A stretch of 23,352 nucleotides of DNA from positions 1-23,352 of the forward strand of contig NZ_JAMONU010000192.1 in the NCBI RefSeq assembly GCF_027066465.1, read 5' to 3'. The first letter of the stretch is position 1; each line of letters opens with the position of its first letter. Under the pieces are notes generated by a model. That model was given only the letters and a program-made list of their open reading frames with translations. It searched no databases and was not told the origin of the DNA. Shown here in pieces: positions 1-7,138 of this stretch. A program made the position numbers and the translations under genes. The stretch is from Thermococcus sp. (GTDB lineage Archaea > Methanobacteriota_B > Thermococci > Thermococcales > Thermococcaceae).

Positions 1-291
1 TCCCCTATCTGCATCGAGCGTAACCTCCACTATTCCCCGGATTCTCTCGTACCTAACCCTAATGGGAACGCCCTTCACCCTGAGGCCGTCCCTTCGCCTT
101 CCCCAGAAGCTCACGACTTCGAGGGTTTCCTCTCTGAGGAAAACGCTTATCGTGGAGGGCCTGCCAGGAGGGGTCAGGTGGGCATCGTCCTCCACGAGGT
201 ACAGCTCCCCCCTCGCGGTGGCCAAGTGAAGTCCCCTCGACAGGTTCTCTATGTAGTATCCCAAAGTTTCATAAACCGGACCGGCGTTCAT
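1..291 (-). CDS. Hypothetical protein, truncated by the left edge (N-terminal 97 residues)
   Basis: An open frame runs from an ATG at 289-291 to the window edge without a stop. The start is chosen because AGGTGAT lies four bases upstream; another in-frame ATG two codons earlier overlaps that site and is less likely. The visible part begins MNAGPVYETLGYY and alternates short hydrophobic and charged strands, such as ELYLVEDD, TISVFLREE and LEVVSFWGRRR, suggesting a small beta-rich soluble domain. No signal peptide, membrane segment or catalytic motif is visible. I do not recognise the family. It is divergent from the DUF4152-like gene and may share its promoter region. The C-terminus is outside the window. 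Confidence 0.65.
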   Translation of the reverse strand, partial: MNAGPVYETLGYYIENLSRGLHLATARGELYLVEDDAHLTPPGRPSTISVFLREETLEVVSFWGRRRDGLRVKGVPIRVRYERIRGIVEVTLDADRG

Positions 292-320
292 ACACATCAC
301 CTGAAGGGAATACGACGCCA

Positions 321-331
321 GAGTATATCGG
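321..331. promoter_or_regulatory. Putative bidirectional TATA element between divergent genes
   Basis: The 65-base spacer between two divergent starts contains GAGTATATCGG, whose GTATAT core reads reasonably on both strands. It lies about 26-30 bases before the plus-strand start at 357 and about 33 bases before the minus-strand start at 291. Either one element serves both directions or only one direction is used. Assignment rests on position and AT content alone. Confidence 0.4.
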
Positions 332-356
332 TAATTGGTCGTTAACGGTGGTTGCC

Positions 357-1040
357 ATGAGGATTGTTTCAGCCGATACAGGCGGTGCGTTGCTGACCGA
401 AGACTACGAGCCGATAGGCCTAATAGCGACCGCCGCAGTGCTGGTTGAGAAGCCCTACAGAACGGCGACGCTCAGCAGGGTGAAGTACGCCAACCCCTTT
501 GACTACGACATGAGCGGAAGGCAGGCCATCAGGGACGAGGCGTTCCTCGCGGTTGAGCTTGCGATGGAGGTCAAGCCGGATGTCATCCACCTCGACTCGA
601 CAATCGGCGGGATAGAGGTAAGAAAGCTCGACGAGCCAACGATTGATGCTTTAACGATAACCGACCGCGGGAAGGAAGTCTGGAAAGACCTCGCGAAGGA
701 CCTCCAGCCGCTGGCGAAGAAGTTCTGGGAGGAAACGGGGATAGAGATAATCGCCATCGGCAAGTCGAGCGTCCCGGTTAGGATAGCGGAAATCTACGCT
801 GGCCTGTACACGGCGAAGTGGGCCATCGAGTACGCGAGGAAGGAAGGGAAAGCGATAGTCGGCCTCCCGCGCTACATGAAGGTCGAGATAAGGCCCGGAA
901 AAATCTACGGTGAGAGCCTCGACCCACGAGAGGGCGGTCTCTTCGGGGAAATCGAGGCCGAAACAGAGGGAATCGGCTGGGAGCTCTACCCGAACCCGCT
1001 CGTGAGGCGCTTCATGGTTCTTGAGGTTTGGAGGGAGTAA
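357..1040 (+). CDS. DUF4152-like conserved protein of unknown function
   Basis: The protein has 227 residues from the ATG at 357, chosen because GGTGGT at 346-351 gives normal spacing. The in-frame GTG at 348 lies inside that site and would only add MVA. It opens MRIVSADTGGALLTEDYEP and contains VIHLDSTIGGIEVRKLDEP and IAIGKSSVPVRIAEIYAG. From memory it resembles the archaeal DUF4152 family in sequence and length. The early Asp in a beta-strand (SADTG) and the later HLDST could be metal-binding acids of an RNase H-like fold, but that is inference. No membrane segment is seen. It ends five bases before the convergent iorA stop. Family moderately sure; function unknown. Confidence 0.75.
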   Translation: MRIVSADTGGALLTEDYEPIGLIATAAVLVEKPYRTATLSRVKYANPFDYDMSGRQAIRDEAFLAVELAMEVKPDVIHLDSTIGGIEVRKLDEPTIDALTITDRGKEVWKDLAKDLQPLAKKFWEETGIEIIAIGKSSVPVRIAEIYAGLYTAKWAIEYARKEGKAIVGLPRYMKVEIRPGKIYGESLDPREGGLFGEIEAETEGIGWELYPNPLVRRFMVLEVWRE

Positions 1041-1055
1041 GGGGGCTAAGCCCCC
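1041..1055. repeat. Perfect inverted repeat between convergent stops
   Basis: GGGGGCT-A-AGCCCCC is a perfect seven-base inverted repeat with a one-base centre. It lies between the stop of the DUF4152-like gene and the last codons of convergent iorA, whose TAG stop is inside it. It could form a stem serving both transcripts. The one-base loop would have to open to three or more, and archaeal termination depends mainly on T-rich tracts, so a terminator role is uncertain. Confidence 0.4.
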
Positions 1056-2953
1056 TTCTCCAGCTCGCTCGGGAACTTTATCGCGTCGAACGGGCACGTC
1101 TGGTTGCAGACACCACAGCCCGTACAGAGCAGGCCATCTATTCTGACCTTGTTTGTCTTGGGGTCGTAGACGAGCGCCGGACAGCCGGTCAGGAGTATGC
1201 ACGCCTTACAGCCAGTGCACTTGTCCTCTATAACCTTCGGTATCTCGCCTATCTCACCGCGCCTTATGACGGGAATGACGCACTCGCGCCTCGCTATTAT
1301 GACGGCCGGTCCCTCAACCTGCATGGCCTCCTTTATCGCCTCCCTCGTGGCCCTGAGGTCGTAGGGGTCAACGGTCTTGACGTACTTGACCCCCAGAGCT
1401 TTGACTAACGCTTCGATGTCAATCTCGTTGAACTTCCTGCCGGTTTCGCTGCCGCCGGTTCCGGGGTGCGGCTGGTGGCCGGTCATCGCGGTGGTTCTGT
1501 TGTCGAGTATCATCACCAGAACGTTCAGGTTCTTGTAGACGGCATCCACCAGCGGCTGAATTCCGTTGTGGAAGAACGTTGAGTCACCGATTGTCGCGAT
1601 TATCTTCTTGTCCATTACCACGCTCTGGCCGTTGGCAAGGCTTATGCTCGCGCCCATGACGTACTCGGTCCAGATGGCCTCGAGCGGGGGCAGGAGCGAG
1701 AGGGCGTAGCAGCCTATGTCGCCGTGTATCGGGATGGAATAGCGGCCGAGCTTGAGGTCGCGGAGGGCGTCCAGAACAGCTCTATAGCTTCCCCTGTGCG
1801 GACAGCCGGGGCACATTACCGGCGGTCTCTTCGGAGCGAGGCTTTCAGCGAGCTTCACCTCCTCCGGCTTCTCGTAGGTTTCCTCGCTTTCGCCGATTAG
1901 CCTGAGGAGGGCGTTCCTGACGAGGGAAGGCGTTAATTCGCCCTCAAGCGGTAAATAACCTGTTCTCTTGCCGTAGATTGGAACGTTCAAGCCGGCCTCG
2001 TAGGCGGCTATCTTGACCTCCTCCTCGAGGAAAGGTGCACCTTCTTCTATTACAATTGCGTAGTCAACGCCCTTCAGAAAGTCCACAACGAGCTTCCTCG
2101 GGAGCGGGTGGGGCGTTGAGAGCTTGAGAACCTTGAAATCCGCGTTAATCTTTGGAAGAACCTCCCTCACGTAGTTGTAGGGCACACCCTCGACGATTAT
2201 TCCGATTCTACCGCTCCCCTCGACCCAGTTGAAGGGCATCGAGTTGAACTCCTCCTCAATCTTCGCCAGGGTCTCGTTGAGCCACCTGTGCCTCTTCCTG
2301 TTGCCCTCCATGCTGGCTCTAACGTAGCGCTCGATGTCCTTCTTGAAGACGGGCTTTCTGTTCAGCTCGATGAACTCGCCGACCTCCACGTCGGCCGTCG
2401 TGTGGTTAACCCTCGTGGTGGTTCTGAATATAACGGGGACCTTATAGCGCTCGCTCAGCTCGTAGGCGTACTTAATCAGGTCGTGGGCTTCCTGCGGGTC
2501 GGCAGGCTCGAGGACGGGCAGAAGCGAGAGCTTGCCGTAGTAGCGGTCGTCCTGTTCCGTTTGAGAGGTGTGCGGTCCCGGGTCGTCCGCCACGAGGATT
2601 ACAAGACCGCCCTCGACGCCTGAATATGCGAGGCTCATAAGCGGGTCCGCGGCAACGTTCAGACCGACGCACTTCATGGTTACGAGCGCCCTCAAGCCAG
2701 TATAGGCCACTCCCGCGGCTTCCTCAAGGGCAACCTTCTCGTTGGGCGCCCACTCGGCAAAAACTTCTGGCTTGAGCCTCGCTATCGTCTCTATCACTTC
2801 GGTTGAGGGCGTTCCGGGGTAGCCAGTGGCGAAAACGACACCGCTTTCAAGGGCGCCGTAGGCTATCGCCTCGTTTCCCATGAGAAGCTTCTTCTCTCGC
2901 TTTTCGCCTTTCACATCGGCTGAATCAGAAGGGTAAGCCTTAACAGCCTCCAT
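1046..2953 (-). CDS. iorA: Indolepyruvate:ferredoxin oxidoreductase, alpha subunit
   Basis: This 635-residue protein is the large, thiamine-diphosphate-binding subunit that oxidatively decarboxylates aryl pyruvates from aromatic amino acids to aryl-CoA, reducing ferredoxin; it is cytosolic. Visible: the pyrimidine-binding-type N-terminal domain (GNEAIAYGALESG, GYPGTPSTEVIE), a middle domain, CPGCPHRG, and a ThDP region with GDIGCY and GDSTFFHNG. The C-terminus carries two ferredoxin-type clusters, CTGCKACILLTGC (Cys579-591) and CTGCGVCNQTC (Cys610-620). A charged stretch of about 22 residues precedes the conserved start. GGTGGT lies four bases before the ATG. The partner iorB is on neither side in this window, although the two are usually adjacent. 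The alpha assignment is firm; substrate range cannot be read from sequence. Confidence 0.93.
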   Translation of the reverse strand: MEAVKAYPSDSADVKGEKREKKLLMGNEAIAYGALESGVVFATGYPGTPSTEVIETIARLKPEVFAEWAPNEKVALEEAAGVAYTGLRALVTMKCVGLNVAADPLMSLAYSGVEGGLVILVADDPGPHTSQTEQDDRYYGKLSLLPVLEPADPQEAHDLIKYAYELSERYKVPVIFRTTTRVNHTTADVEVGEFIELNRKPVFKKDIERYVRASMEGNRKRHRWLNETLAKIEEEFNSMPFNWVEGSGRIGIIVEGVPYNYVREVLPKINADFKVLKLSTPHPLPRKLVVDFLKGVDYAIVIEEGAPFLEEEVKIAAYEAGLNVPIYGKRTGYLPLEGELTPSLVRNALLRLIGESEETYEKPEEVKLAESLAPKRPPVMCPGCPHRGSYRAVLDALRDLKLGRYSIPIHGDIGCYALSLLPPLEAIWTEYVMGASISLANGQSVVMDKKIIATIGDSTFFHNGIQPLVDAVYKNLNVLVMILDNRTTAMTGHQPHPGTGGSETGRKFNEIDIEALVKALGVKYVKTVDPYDLRATREAIKEAMQVEGPAVIIARRECVIPVIRRGEIGEIPKVIEDKCTGCKACILLTGCPALVYDPKTNKVRIDGLLCTGCGVCNQTCPFDAIKFPSELEKGA

Positions 2954-2981
2954 AGCACCACCGAGTCAAATACAGCTGGAG

Positions 2982-2991
2982 GGTTAAAACT
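2982..2991 (-). promoter_or_regulatory. Putative TATA box of iorA
   Basis: On the minus strand the AT-rich core GTTTTAAC lies about 30-40 bases before the iorA ATG. Transcription would start near 2961, giving a leader just long enough for the GGTGGT site at 2957-2962. Supported by motif and spacing only. Confidence 0.45.
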
Positions 2992-3037
2992 CTGCCTTCA
3001 GCTTCCTTGCCACTGGCTCGAAAGATTTTCGATGAAA

Positions 3038-3049
3038 GCTTATATACCC
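3038..3049 (+). promoter_or_regulatory. TATA box for the small acidic protein gene
   Basis: GCTTATATACCC is a close match to an archaeal TATA box preceded by purine-rich sequence (GATGAAA). Its centre lies about 24 bases before the ATG at 3068, so the transcript may begin at or beside the start codon. Confidence 0.6.
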
Positions 3050-3067
3050 TGACCCCAAGGAAAGTCC

Positions 3068-3355
3068 ATGAAGGTCAGGGAACTGCTTGAAGTGTTAGAT
3101 GAAACCATAGGTCACCTTAAAATTGCGCTCGTGGCGAACCAGCAGAGAATATTCGAAAGCCCGTTTACGAGCTATGAGTTCGCCCAGCGGGCGATAGAGA
3201 TTCAGGAGGACCTGAGGGACCTGGAAAAGCTTAAGGCGGAACTGGAGGAACTCGACCCCGAAAGCGACGTCGAGGAGCACTACTCCCGGGAGGAGGTTGA
3301 GAAGCTCTTAAAGATGCTGGAACTCCTCAGGGAGAGCGAGAGCCACGTTTACTGA
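3068..3355 (+). CDS. Small acidic helical protein of unknown function
   Basis: Ninety-five residues, predicted almost wholly alpha-helical. A helical region at roughly 1-58 (ELLEVLDETIGHLK, IQEDLRDLEKLKAELEEL) is followed by an acidic break (DPESDVEEHYS) and a second helix rich in Leu, Glu and Lys. The heptad-like Leu/Ile spacing suggests a coiled coil or helical hairpin, perhaps a dimer. No cysteines, membrane segment or known motif are seen. It has a good TATA box of its own, and its last 29 bases overlap the 3' end of the convergent HIT gene. Family not recognised. Confidence 0.75.
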   Translation: MKVRELLEVLDETIGHLKIALVANQQRIFESPFTSYEFAQRAIEIQEDLRDLEKLKAELEELDPESDVEEHYSREEVEKLLKMLELLRESESHVY

Positions 3356-3794
3356 ACGCTTCACGGAGCGCTTCCACCTTACTTTCCTCCAGCCGATTCT
3401 TCACCCACCTTTCTTTGAGGCTGAGGTTCTCGTCCTCCAAATCGAGGACGGCCTTTCTGACGCCTCCCCTCGGATTTCTGCTGTCCCCCTTCCAGCGCGG
3501 AATGACGTGCAGATGCAGGTGGGGAACCGTTTGACCGGCTTCCCTTCCGAGGTTCATGCCGACGTTAAAGGCGTCCGGCTTCAGCGTCTCCCTCAGAACT
3601 TCCATGGCGAGCTCCATGCTCCATATCAGGGCGAGCTTTTCTTCCCATGTCAGCTCTTCCCAGCGCTCGACGTGTCTTCTGGGAACGACGAGGAGGTGTC
3701 CCCTGTTGGCCGGATAAGCGTCGAGCAGGATTCTTATCAGGTCATTCTCATAGAGGAGCTGGCCCCTTGCGGGTCTGCAGAAGGGACACTCCAT
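3327..3794 (-). CDS. HIT family protein (histidine-triad nucleotide hydrolase or transferase)
   Basis: A 155-residue cytosolic HIT-domain protein; the family hydrolyses or transfers nucleoside phosphates through a histidine triad. The active-site motif is HLHLHVIPRW, with His92, His94 and His96 and the middle-to-last histidines as the catalytic pair. The N-terminus MECPFCRP has a CxxC that may bind zinc. NRGHLLVVPRRHV is the typical fold core. A charged C-terminal tail of about 40 residues follows. The ATG at 3794 is preferred over upstream in-frame TTG and GTG codons because GGTG lies six bases before it. The true substrate cannot be told. Its 3' end overlaps the convergent small gene by 29 bases. 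Confidence 0.9.
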   Translation of the reverse strand: MECPFCRPARGQLLYENDLIRILLDAYPANRGHLLVVPRRHVERWEELTWEEKLALIWSMELAMEVLRETLKPDAFNVGMNLGREAGQTVPHLHLHVIPRWKGDSRNPRGGVRKAVLDLEDENLSLKERWVKNRLEESKVEALREAFSKRGSRSP

Positions 3795-3808
3795 GGGCAA
3801 CACCAAAG

Positions 3809-3818
3809 GCTTAAAATC
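3809..3818 (+). promoter_or_regulatory. Putative TATA box for the two-helix membrane protein gene
   Basis: GCTTAAAATC follows purine-rich AAAG and lies about 35 bases before the ATG at 3849. A second AT-rich stretch, CTTAAAAAAG at 3825-3834, is closer and could compete. The HIT gene begins on the other strand at 3794. Confidence 0.4.
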
Positions 3819-3848
3819 CCCTCACTTAAAAAAGCTCCCGGTGGTGAC

Positions 3849-4067
3849 ATGGGGGAATCTCTTGAATCGCTCCAAAAACTTCACAAGAAATTCCTCTCGG
3901 CCGGGCTGGTGTTGCTCCTGCTCGGCTTTGCGTTGCTGATATTCAAGCCCATCGGAAGGGCATCGCCCTACGTGGGCCTCGTGATATTCGCGCTGGCTTT
4001 CATACCGCTTGAACTGGCGAAGAGAACGGCAAGAAAGATGGCGATTATAGCCCTCAGGGGTGAATAG
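3849..4067 (+). CDS. Small membrane protein, two transmembrane helices, unknown function
   Basis: Seventy-two residues from the ATG at 3849, preceded by GGTGGTGAC. The frame stays open far upstream, but that part is antisense to the HIT gene and lacks a ribosome binding site near any start. Two hydrophobic helices are visible: about residues 18-34 (LVLLLLGFALLIF) and 39-57 (SPYVGLVIFALAFIPLEL). They are linked by a short basic loop (KPIGRA) and followed by a basic tail (KRTARK). By the positive-inside rule the loop or tail would face the cytoplasm. No conserved family is recognised. It lies just before psmA, which has its own TATA-like element. Confidence 0.7.
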   Translation: MGESLESLQKLHKKFLSAGLVLLLLGFALLIFKPIGRASPYVGLVIFALAFIPLELAKRTARKMAIIALRGE

Positions 4068-4069
4068 AA

Positions 4070-4080
4070 AAGCTTAATAG
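4070..4080 (+). promoter_or_regulatory. Putative TATA box of the psmA-exosome operon
   Basis: AAGCTTAATAG lies right after the stop of the preceding small gene and about 50 bases before the psmA ATG. Transcription would start near 4102, giving a leader of roughly 30 bases that includes GGGGTGAT. The match is moderate, and read-through from the upstream gene cannot be excluded. Confidence 0.4.
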
Positions 4081-4130
4081 AAAAGTCCGGCGAGTATCGA
4101 AAAGGAGTGGGGAATAAGGGGTGATGTAGA

Positions 4131-4913
4131 ATGGCGTTTGTGCCACCGCAAGCCGGCTACGACCGGGCGATAACCGTTTTCAGCCCGGACGGAAGGCTGT
4201 TTCAGGTGAACTACGCAAGAGAAGCCGTAAAAAGAGGCGCAACTGCGGTAGGAGTTAAGTGGAAGGACGGAGTCGTTCTGGCCGTTGAGAAGAGAATCAC
4301 GAGCAGGCTCATTGAGCCGAGGAGCTACGAGAAGATTTTCCAGATTGACGACCACATAGCGGCCGCCCCAAGCGGTATCATCGCTGATGCAAGGGTTCTC
4401 GTTGACAGGGCCAGGCTGGAGGCCCAGATTTACCGCCTCACCTACGGCGAACCCGTTCCGCTCACCGTTCTGGTGAAGAAGATATGCGACCTCAAACAGG
4501 CACACACCCAGTATGGAGGCGTAAGACCCTTCGGTGCCGCCCTGCTTATGGCGGGCGTTAACGAGAAGCCCGAGCTATACGAGACCGACCCGAGCGGTGC
4601 CTACTTCGAGTGGAAGGCTGTCGCTATAGGAAGCGGAAGGAACGTGGCGATGGCCATCTTCGAGGAGCACTACGACGAGAACCTTGACAGGGACGGTGCA
4701 ATAAAGCTCGCGATACTGGCGCTCTCAAAGACCCTTGAAGAGCCAACCGCAGACTCGATAGAGGTTGCCTATATTACCACCGAGGACAGGCGCTGGAAGA
4801 AGCTCCCAAGGGAAGAGCTTGAGAAGTACCTCAACGAGGTCCTTGAGGAAATTAAAGAGGAAGAAGTCGAGGAGAAGGCCGAGGACTACTCCGAGCTCGA
4901 CCAGAACTACTGA
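4131..4913 (+). CDS. psmA: Proteasome subunit alpha
   Basis: This 260-residue protein forms the outer alpha rings of the archaeal 20S proteasome, which gate entry to the beta-ring proteolytic chamber and dock the PAN ATPase. The diagnostic N-terminus is present: the gate residues AGYDRAITVFSPDG followed by the alpha signature LFQVNYAREAVKRG. GVRPFGAALLMAG and DPSGAYFEWKA follow later. The C-terminus is an acidic tail (EEIKEEEVEEKAEDY). As expected for an alpha subunit, there is no propeptide with a catalytic threonine. The ribosome binding site is GGGGTGAT. It heads the operon and ends 11 bases before SBDS, a coupling of protein degradation with the RNA exosome seen in many archaea. Confidence 0.97.
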   Translation: MAFVPPQAGYDRAITVFSPDGRLFQVNYAREAVKRGATAVGVKWKDGVVLAVEKRITSRLIEPRSYEKIFQIDDHIAAAPSGIIADARVLVDRARLEAQIYRLTYGEPVPLTVLVKKICDLKQAHTQYGGVRPFGAALLMAGVNEKPELYETDPSGAYFEWKAVAIGSGRNVAMAIFEEHYDENLDRDGAIKLAILALSKTLEEPTADSIEVAYITTEDRRWKKLPREELEKYLNEVLEEIKEEEVEEKAEDYSELDQNY

Positions 4914-4924
4914 GGTGACGGGCG

Positions 4925-5635
4925 ATGCCGATTAGCGTTGACAAAGCGGTAATCGCCCGTCTGAAGACGCACGGCGAGACCTTCGAGATACTCGTTGACC
5001 CCTACCTTGCGAGGGACTTCAAGGAGGGCAAGGACGTTCCCATAGAGGAGATTCTCGCAACTCCCTACGTTTTCAAGGATGCCCACAAGGGCGACAAGGC
5101 AAGCGAGCACGAGATGGAGAAAATCTTTGGAACCAGCGACCCCTATGAAGTCGCTAAAATAATCCTCCAGAAGGGGGAGGTTCAGCTAACCGCGGAGCAA
5201 CGAAGGCAGATGCTCGAGGAGAAGAAGCGCTACATAGCGACGATAATCCACAGGCACGCGGTTGACCCGAGAACCGGCTATCCGCACCCGGTGGACAGAA
5301 TCCTGAGGGCGATGGAAGAGGTTGGCGTCCACGTTGACCTCTTCAAGGACGCGGAAGCGCAGGTTCCGAAGGTCATCAAGGCGATTAGGCCAATCCTCCC
5401 GATGAAACTCGAGGTGAAAATCATAGCGGTCAAGATACCGAGCGACTACGTTGGAAGGGCCTACGGCGAAGTTAGAAAGTTCGGGACGATAAAGCGCGAG
5501 GAGTGGGCCAGCGACGGCTCGTGGATGTTCCTCATCGAGATTCCGGGCGGGATTGAGGAGGAGTTTTATGAGAAGCTCAACGCCCTTACAAAGGGCACGG
5601 CAATTACTAAACTTATAGAGAGGAAGGGCCTATGA
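4925..5635 (+). CDS. Ribosome assembly factor SBDS (Sdo1 family)
   Basis: A 236-residue homologue of the Shwachman-Bodian-Diamond syndrome protein, which in eukaryotes helps release the anti-association factor aIF6/eIF6 from the large ribosomal subunit. The N-terminal SBDS domain (about 1-90) includes ARLKTHGETFEILVDP and the conserved FKDAHKGDKASE region. A central helical domain contains IIHRHAVDPRTGYPHPVDRI, followed by a ferredoxin-like C-terminal domain with EVKIIAVKIPSDYVGRAYG. GAGGTGAC lies just before the start. The stop overlaps the rrp4 start codon (ATGA), so the two are probably translationally coupled. Confidence 0.95.
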   Translation: MPISVDKAVIARLKTHGETFEILVDPYLARDFKEGKDVPIEEILATPYVFKDAHKGDKASEHEMEKIFGTSDPYEVAKIILQKGEVQLTAEQRRQMLEEKKRYIATIIHRHAVDPRTGYPHPVDRILRAMEEVGVHVDLFKDAEAQVPKVIKAIRPILPMKLEVKIIAVKIPSDYVGRAYGEVRKFGTIKREEWASDGSWMFLIEIPGGIEEEFYEKLNALTKGTAITKLIERKGL

Positions 5636-6405
5636 AAAGGATTTTTGTAAAACCCCGTGAACTTGTCGTCCCTGGGACGTTGCTTGCCCAGGGACCGTTT
5701 AAGAACGGAAGGGGAACCTTCAGGGAAGGCAACAGGATTTACTCAACGGTGATAGGACTGGTCGAGATAAGGGGGGACCTCATAAGGGTCATCCCGCTCG
5801 AGGGACCCTACATACCAGAGGTCGGGGACAACGTCCTCGGAAAGATAGTGGACGTCAAGTTCTCCAACTGGACCGTTGACATAGGGGCACCCTACCAGGC
5901 AAACCTCCGCGTTCAAGATGCCGTTGAGGAGCGCATAGACCTTCTCAAGACCGACCTGAGGAAGATTTACGACATAGGGGACATAATATACGCCAAGGTG
6001 AAGGCCTTCAACGAGATAAACCAGATTGACCTCACAACGAAGGGAATGCCCTTCAAGGGCGGCCCTCTCAGGGGCGGACAGCTCGTCACGATAACGCCTT
6101 CCAAAGTGCCGAGGCTCATAGGCAAGGGCGGTTCGATGATTAATATGATTAAGAAGCTCACCGGAACGAGAATCATAGTGGGCCAGAACGGCTGGGTCTG
6201 GGTGAGCGGAAAGAACAGCGAACTGGAAAAGCTCGCGATAGAGGCAATACTCAAGGTTGACCGCGAAAGCCACACACAGGGGCTGACCGACAGGGTGAAG
6301 GAGTATCTGCTATCAAGACTCGCCGAGCTCAAGGAGCAGGGTGTTGTTGAGGAAATCCCCCAGCTAGACGAAGAGGAAGGTGAGGGGAATGATGGGCAGA
6401 CCTGA
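5632..6405 (+). CDS. rrp4: Exosome complex RNA-binding protein Rrp4
   Basis: A 257-residue cap subunit of the archaeal exosome that binds RNA at the entrance of the Rrp41-Rrp42 ring. Three parts are visible: an N-terminal beta domain (VPGTLLAQGPFKNGRGTF), an S1 domain at about 60-140 (VGDNVLGKIVDVKFSNWTV), and a KH domain at about 150-210 with the GxxG loop in RLIGKGGSMINMIKKLTG. A charged tail ends in an acidic run (LDEEEGEGNDG). Length and order match archaeal Rrp4. The start overlaps the SBDS stop by four bases, and the 3' end overlaps the rrp41 start by 17 bases. Confidence 0.96.
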   Translation: MKRIFVKPRELVVPGTLLAQGPFKNGRGTFREGNRIYSTVIGLVEIRGDLIRVIPLEGPYIPEVGDNVLGKIVDVKFSNWTVDIGAPYQANLRVQDAVEERIDLLKTDLRKIYDIGDIIYAKVKAFNEINQIDLTTKGMPFKGGPLRGGQLVTITPSKVPRLIGKGGSMINMIKKLTGTRIIVGQNGWVWVSGKNSELEKLAIEAILKVDRESHTQGLTDRVKEYLLSRLAELKEQGVVEEIPQLDEEEGEGNDGQT

Positions 6406-7138
6406 GGGTTTAAAGCTCATTGACGAGAACGGTAGGAGAATAGACGGAAGGAAGAAGTATGAATTGAGACCTATCAAAATGGAAGTAGGCATCCTCAAGA
6501 ACGCCGACGGCTCGGCGTACGTTGAGTGGGGCAAGAACAAGATAATGGCCGCTGTCTACGGCCCGAGAGAGATTCATCCAAAGCACCTCCAGAGACCGGA
6601 CAGGGCAATTCTGCGCGTCCGCTACAACATGGCACCCTTCAGCGTTGAGGAAAGGAAAAAGCCCGGACCGGACAGGAGGAGCGTCGAGATAAGCAAGGTA
6701 ATAAGGGGCGCGCTTGAGCCGGCCCTAATCCTCGAGATGTTCCCGAGAACGGCGATAGACATCTTCATAGAGGTTCTGCAGGCCGACGCTGGAACGAGGG
6801 TTGCCGGAATAACCGCGGCCTCGCTTGCCCTCGCGGACGCCGGAATACCGATGAGGGACCTCGTTGCCGCGTGCGCCGCCGGAAAGATTGACGGCGAGAT
6901 AGTCCTCGACCTCAACAAGGACGAGGACAACTACGGCGAGGCTGACGTCCCAGTCGCCATAATGCCCCTCAAGAACGACATAACGCTCCTTCAGATGGAC
7001 GGCTACCTGACGAGGGAGGAGTTCATAGAGGCCGTAAAGCTCGCGATAAAGGGAGCCAAGGCGGTTTACCAGAAGCAGAGGGAAGCGCTCAAAGAAAAAT
7101 ACCTCCGCATAGCTCAGGAGGTGACCGGAAATGAGTGA
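6389..7138 (+). CDS. rrp41: Exosome catalytic subunit Rrp41 (RNase PH family)
   Basis: A 249-residue phosphorolytic 3'-5' exoribonuclease subunit that alternates with Rrp42 in the hexameric ring. Conserved RNase PH stretches are present: LRPIKMEVGILKNADGSAY, RVRYNMAPFSVEERKKPGPDRR, DAGTRVAGITAASLALADAG and DEDNYGEADVPVA, whose acidic residues fit the active site. The start is at the ATG-ATG pair at 6389, giving MMGRPEGLKLIDENGRR, the form I recall from Pyrococcus. The GTG at 6380 lies within the ribosome binding site (AGGTGAGG). The gene overlaps rrp4 and rrp42, indicating tight translational coupling. Confidence 0.96.
   Translation: MMGRPEGLKLIDENGRRIDGRKKYELRPIKMEVGILKNADGSAYVEWGKNKIMAAVYGPREIHPKHLQRPDRAILRVRYNMAPFSVEERKKPGPDRRSVEISKVIRGALEPALILEMFPRTAIDIFIEVLQADAGTRVAGITAASLALADAGIPMRDLVAACAAGKIDGEIVLDLNKDEDNYGEADVPVAIMPLKNDITLLQMDGYLTREEFIEAVKLAIKGAKAVYQKQREALKEKYLRIAQEVTGNE

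Noticed and set aside
651..1202. Minus-strand frame of 183 codons beyond the iorA stop
   Set aside because: It overlaps the C-terminus of iorA in another frame and the whole second half of the DUF4152-like gene; its translation has no family features.
3507..3848. N-terminal extension of the small membrane protein to 186 residues
   Set aside because: The extension is antisense to the HIT gene, and the ATG at 3849 has a proper GGTGGTGAC site.
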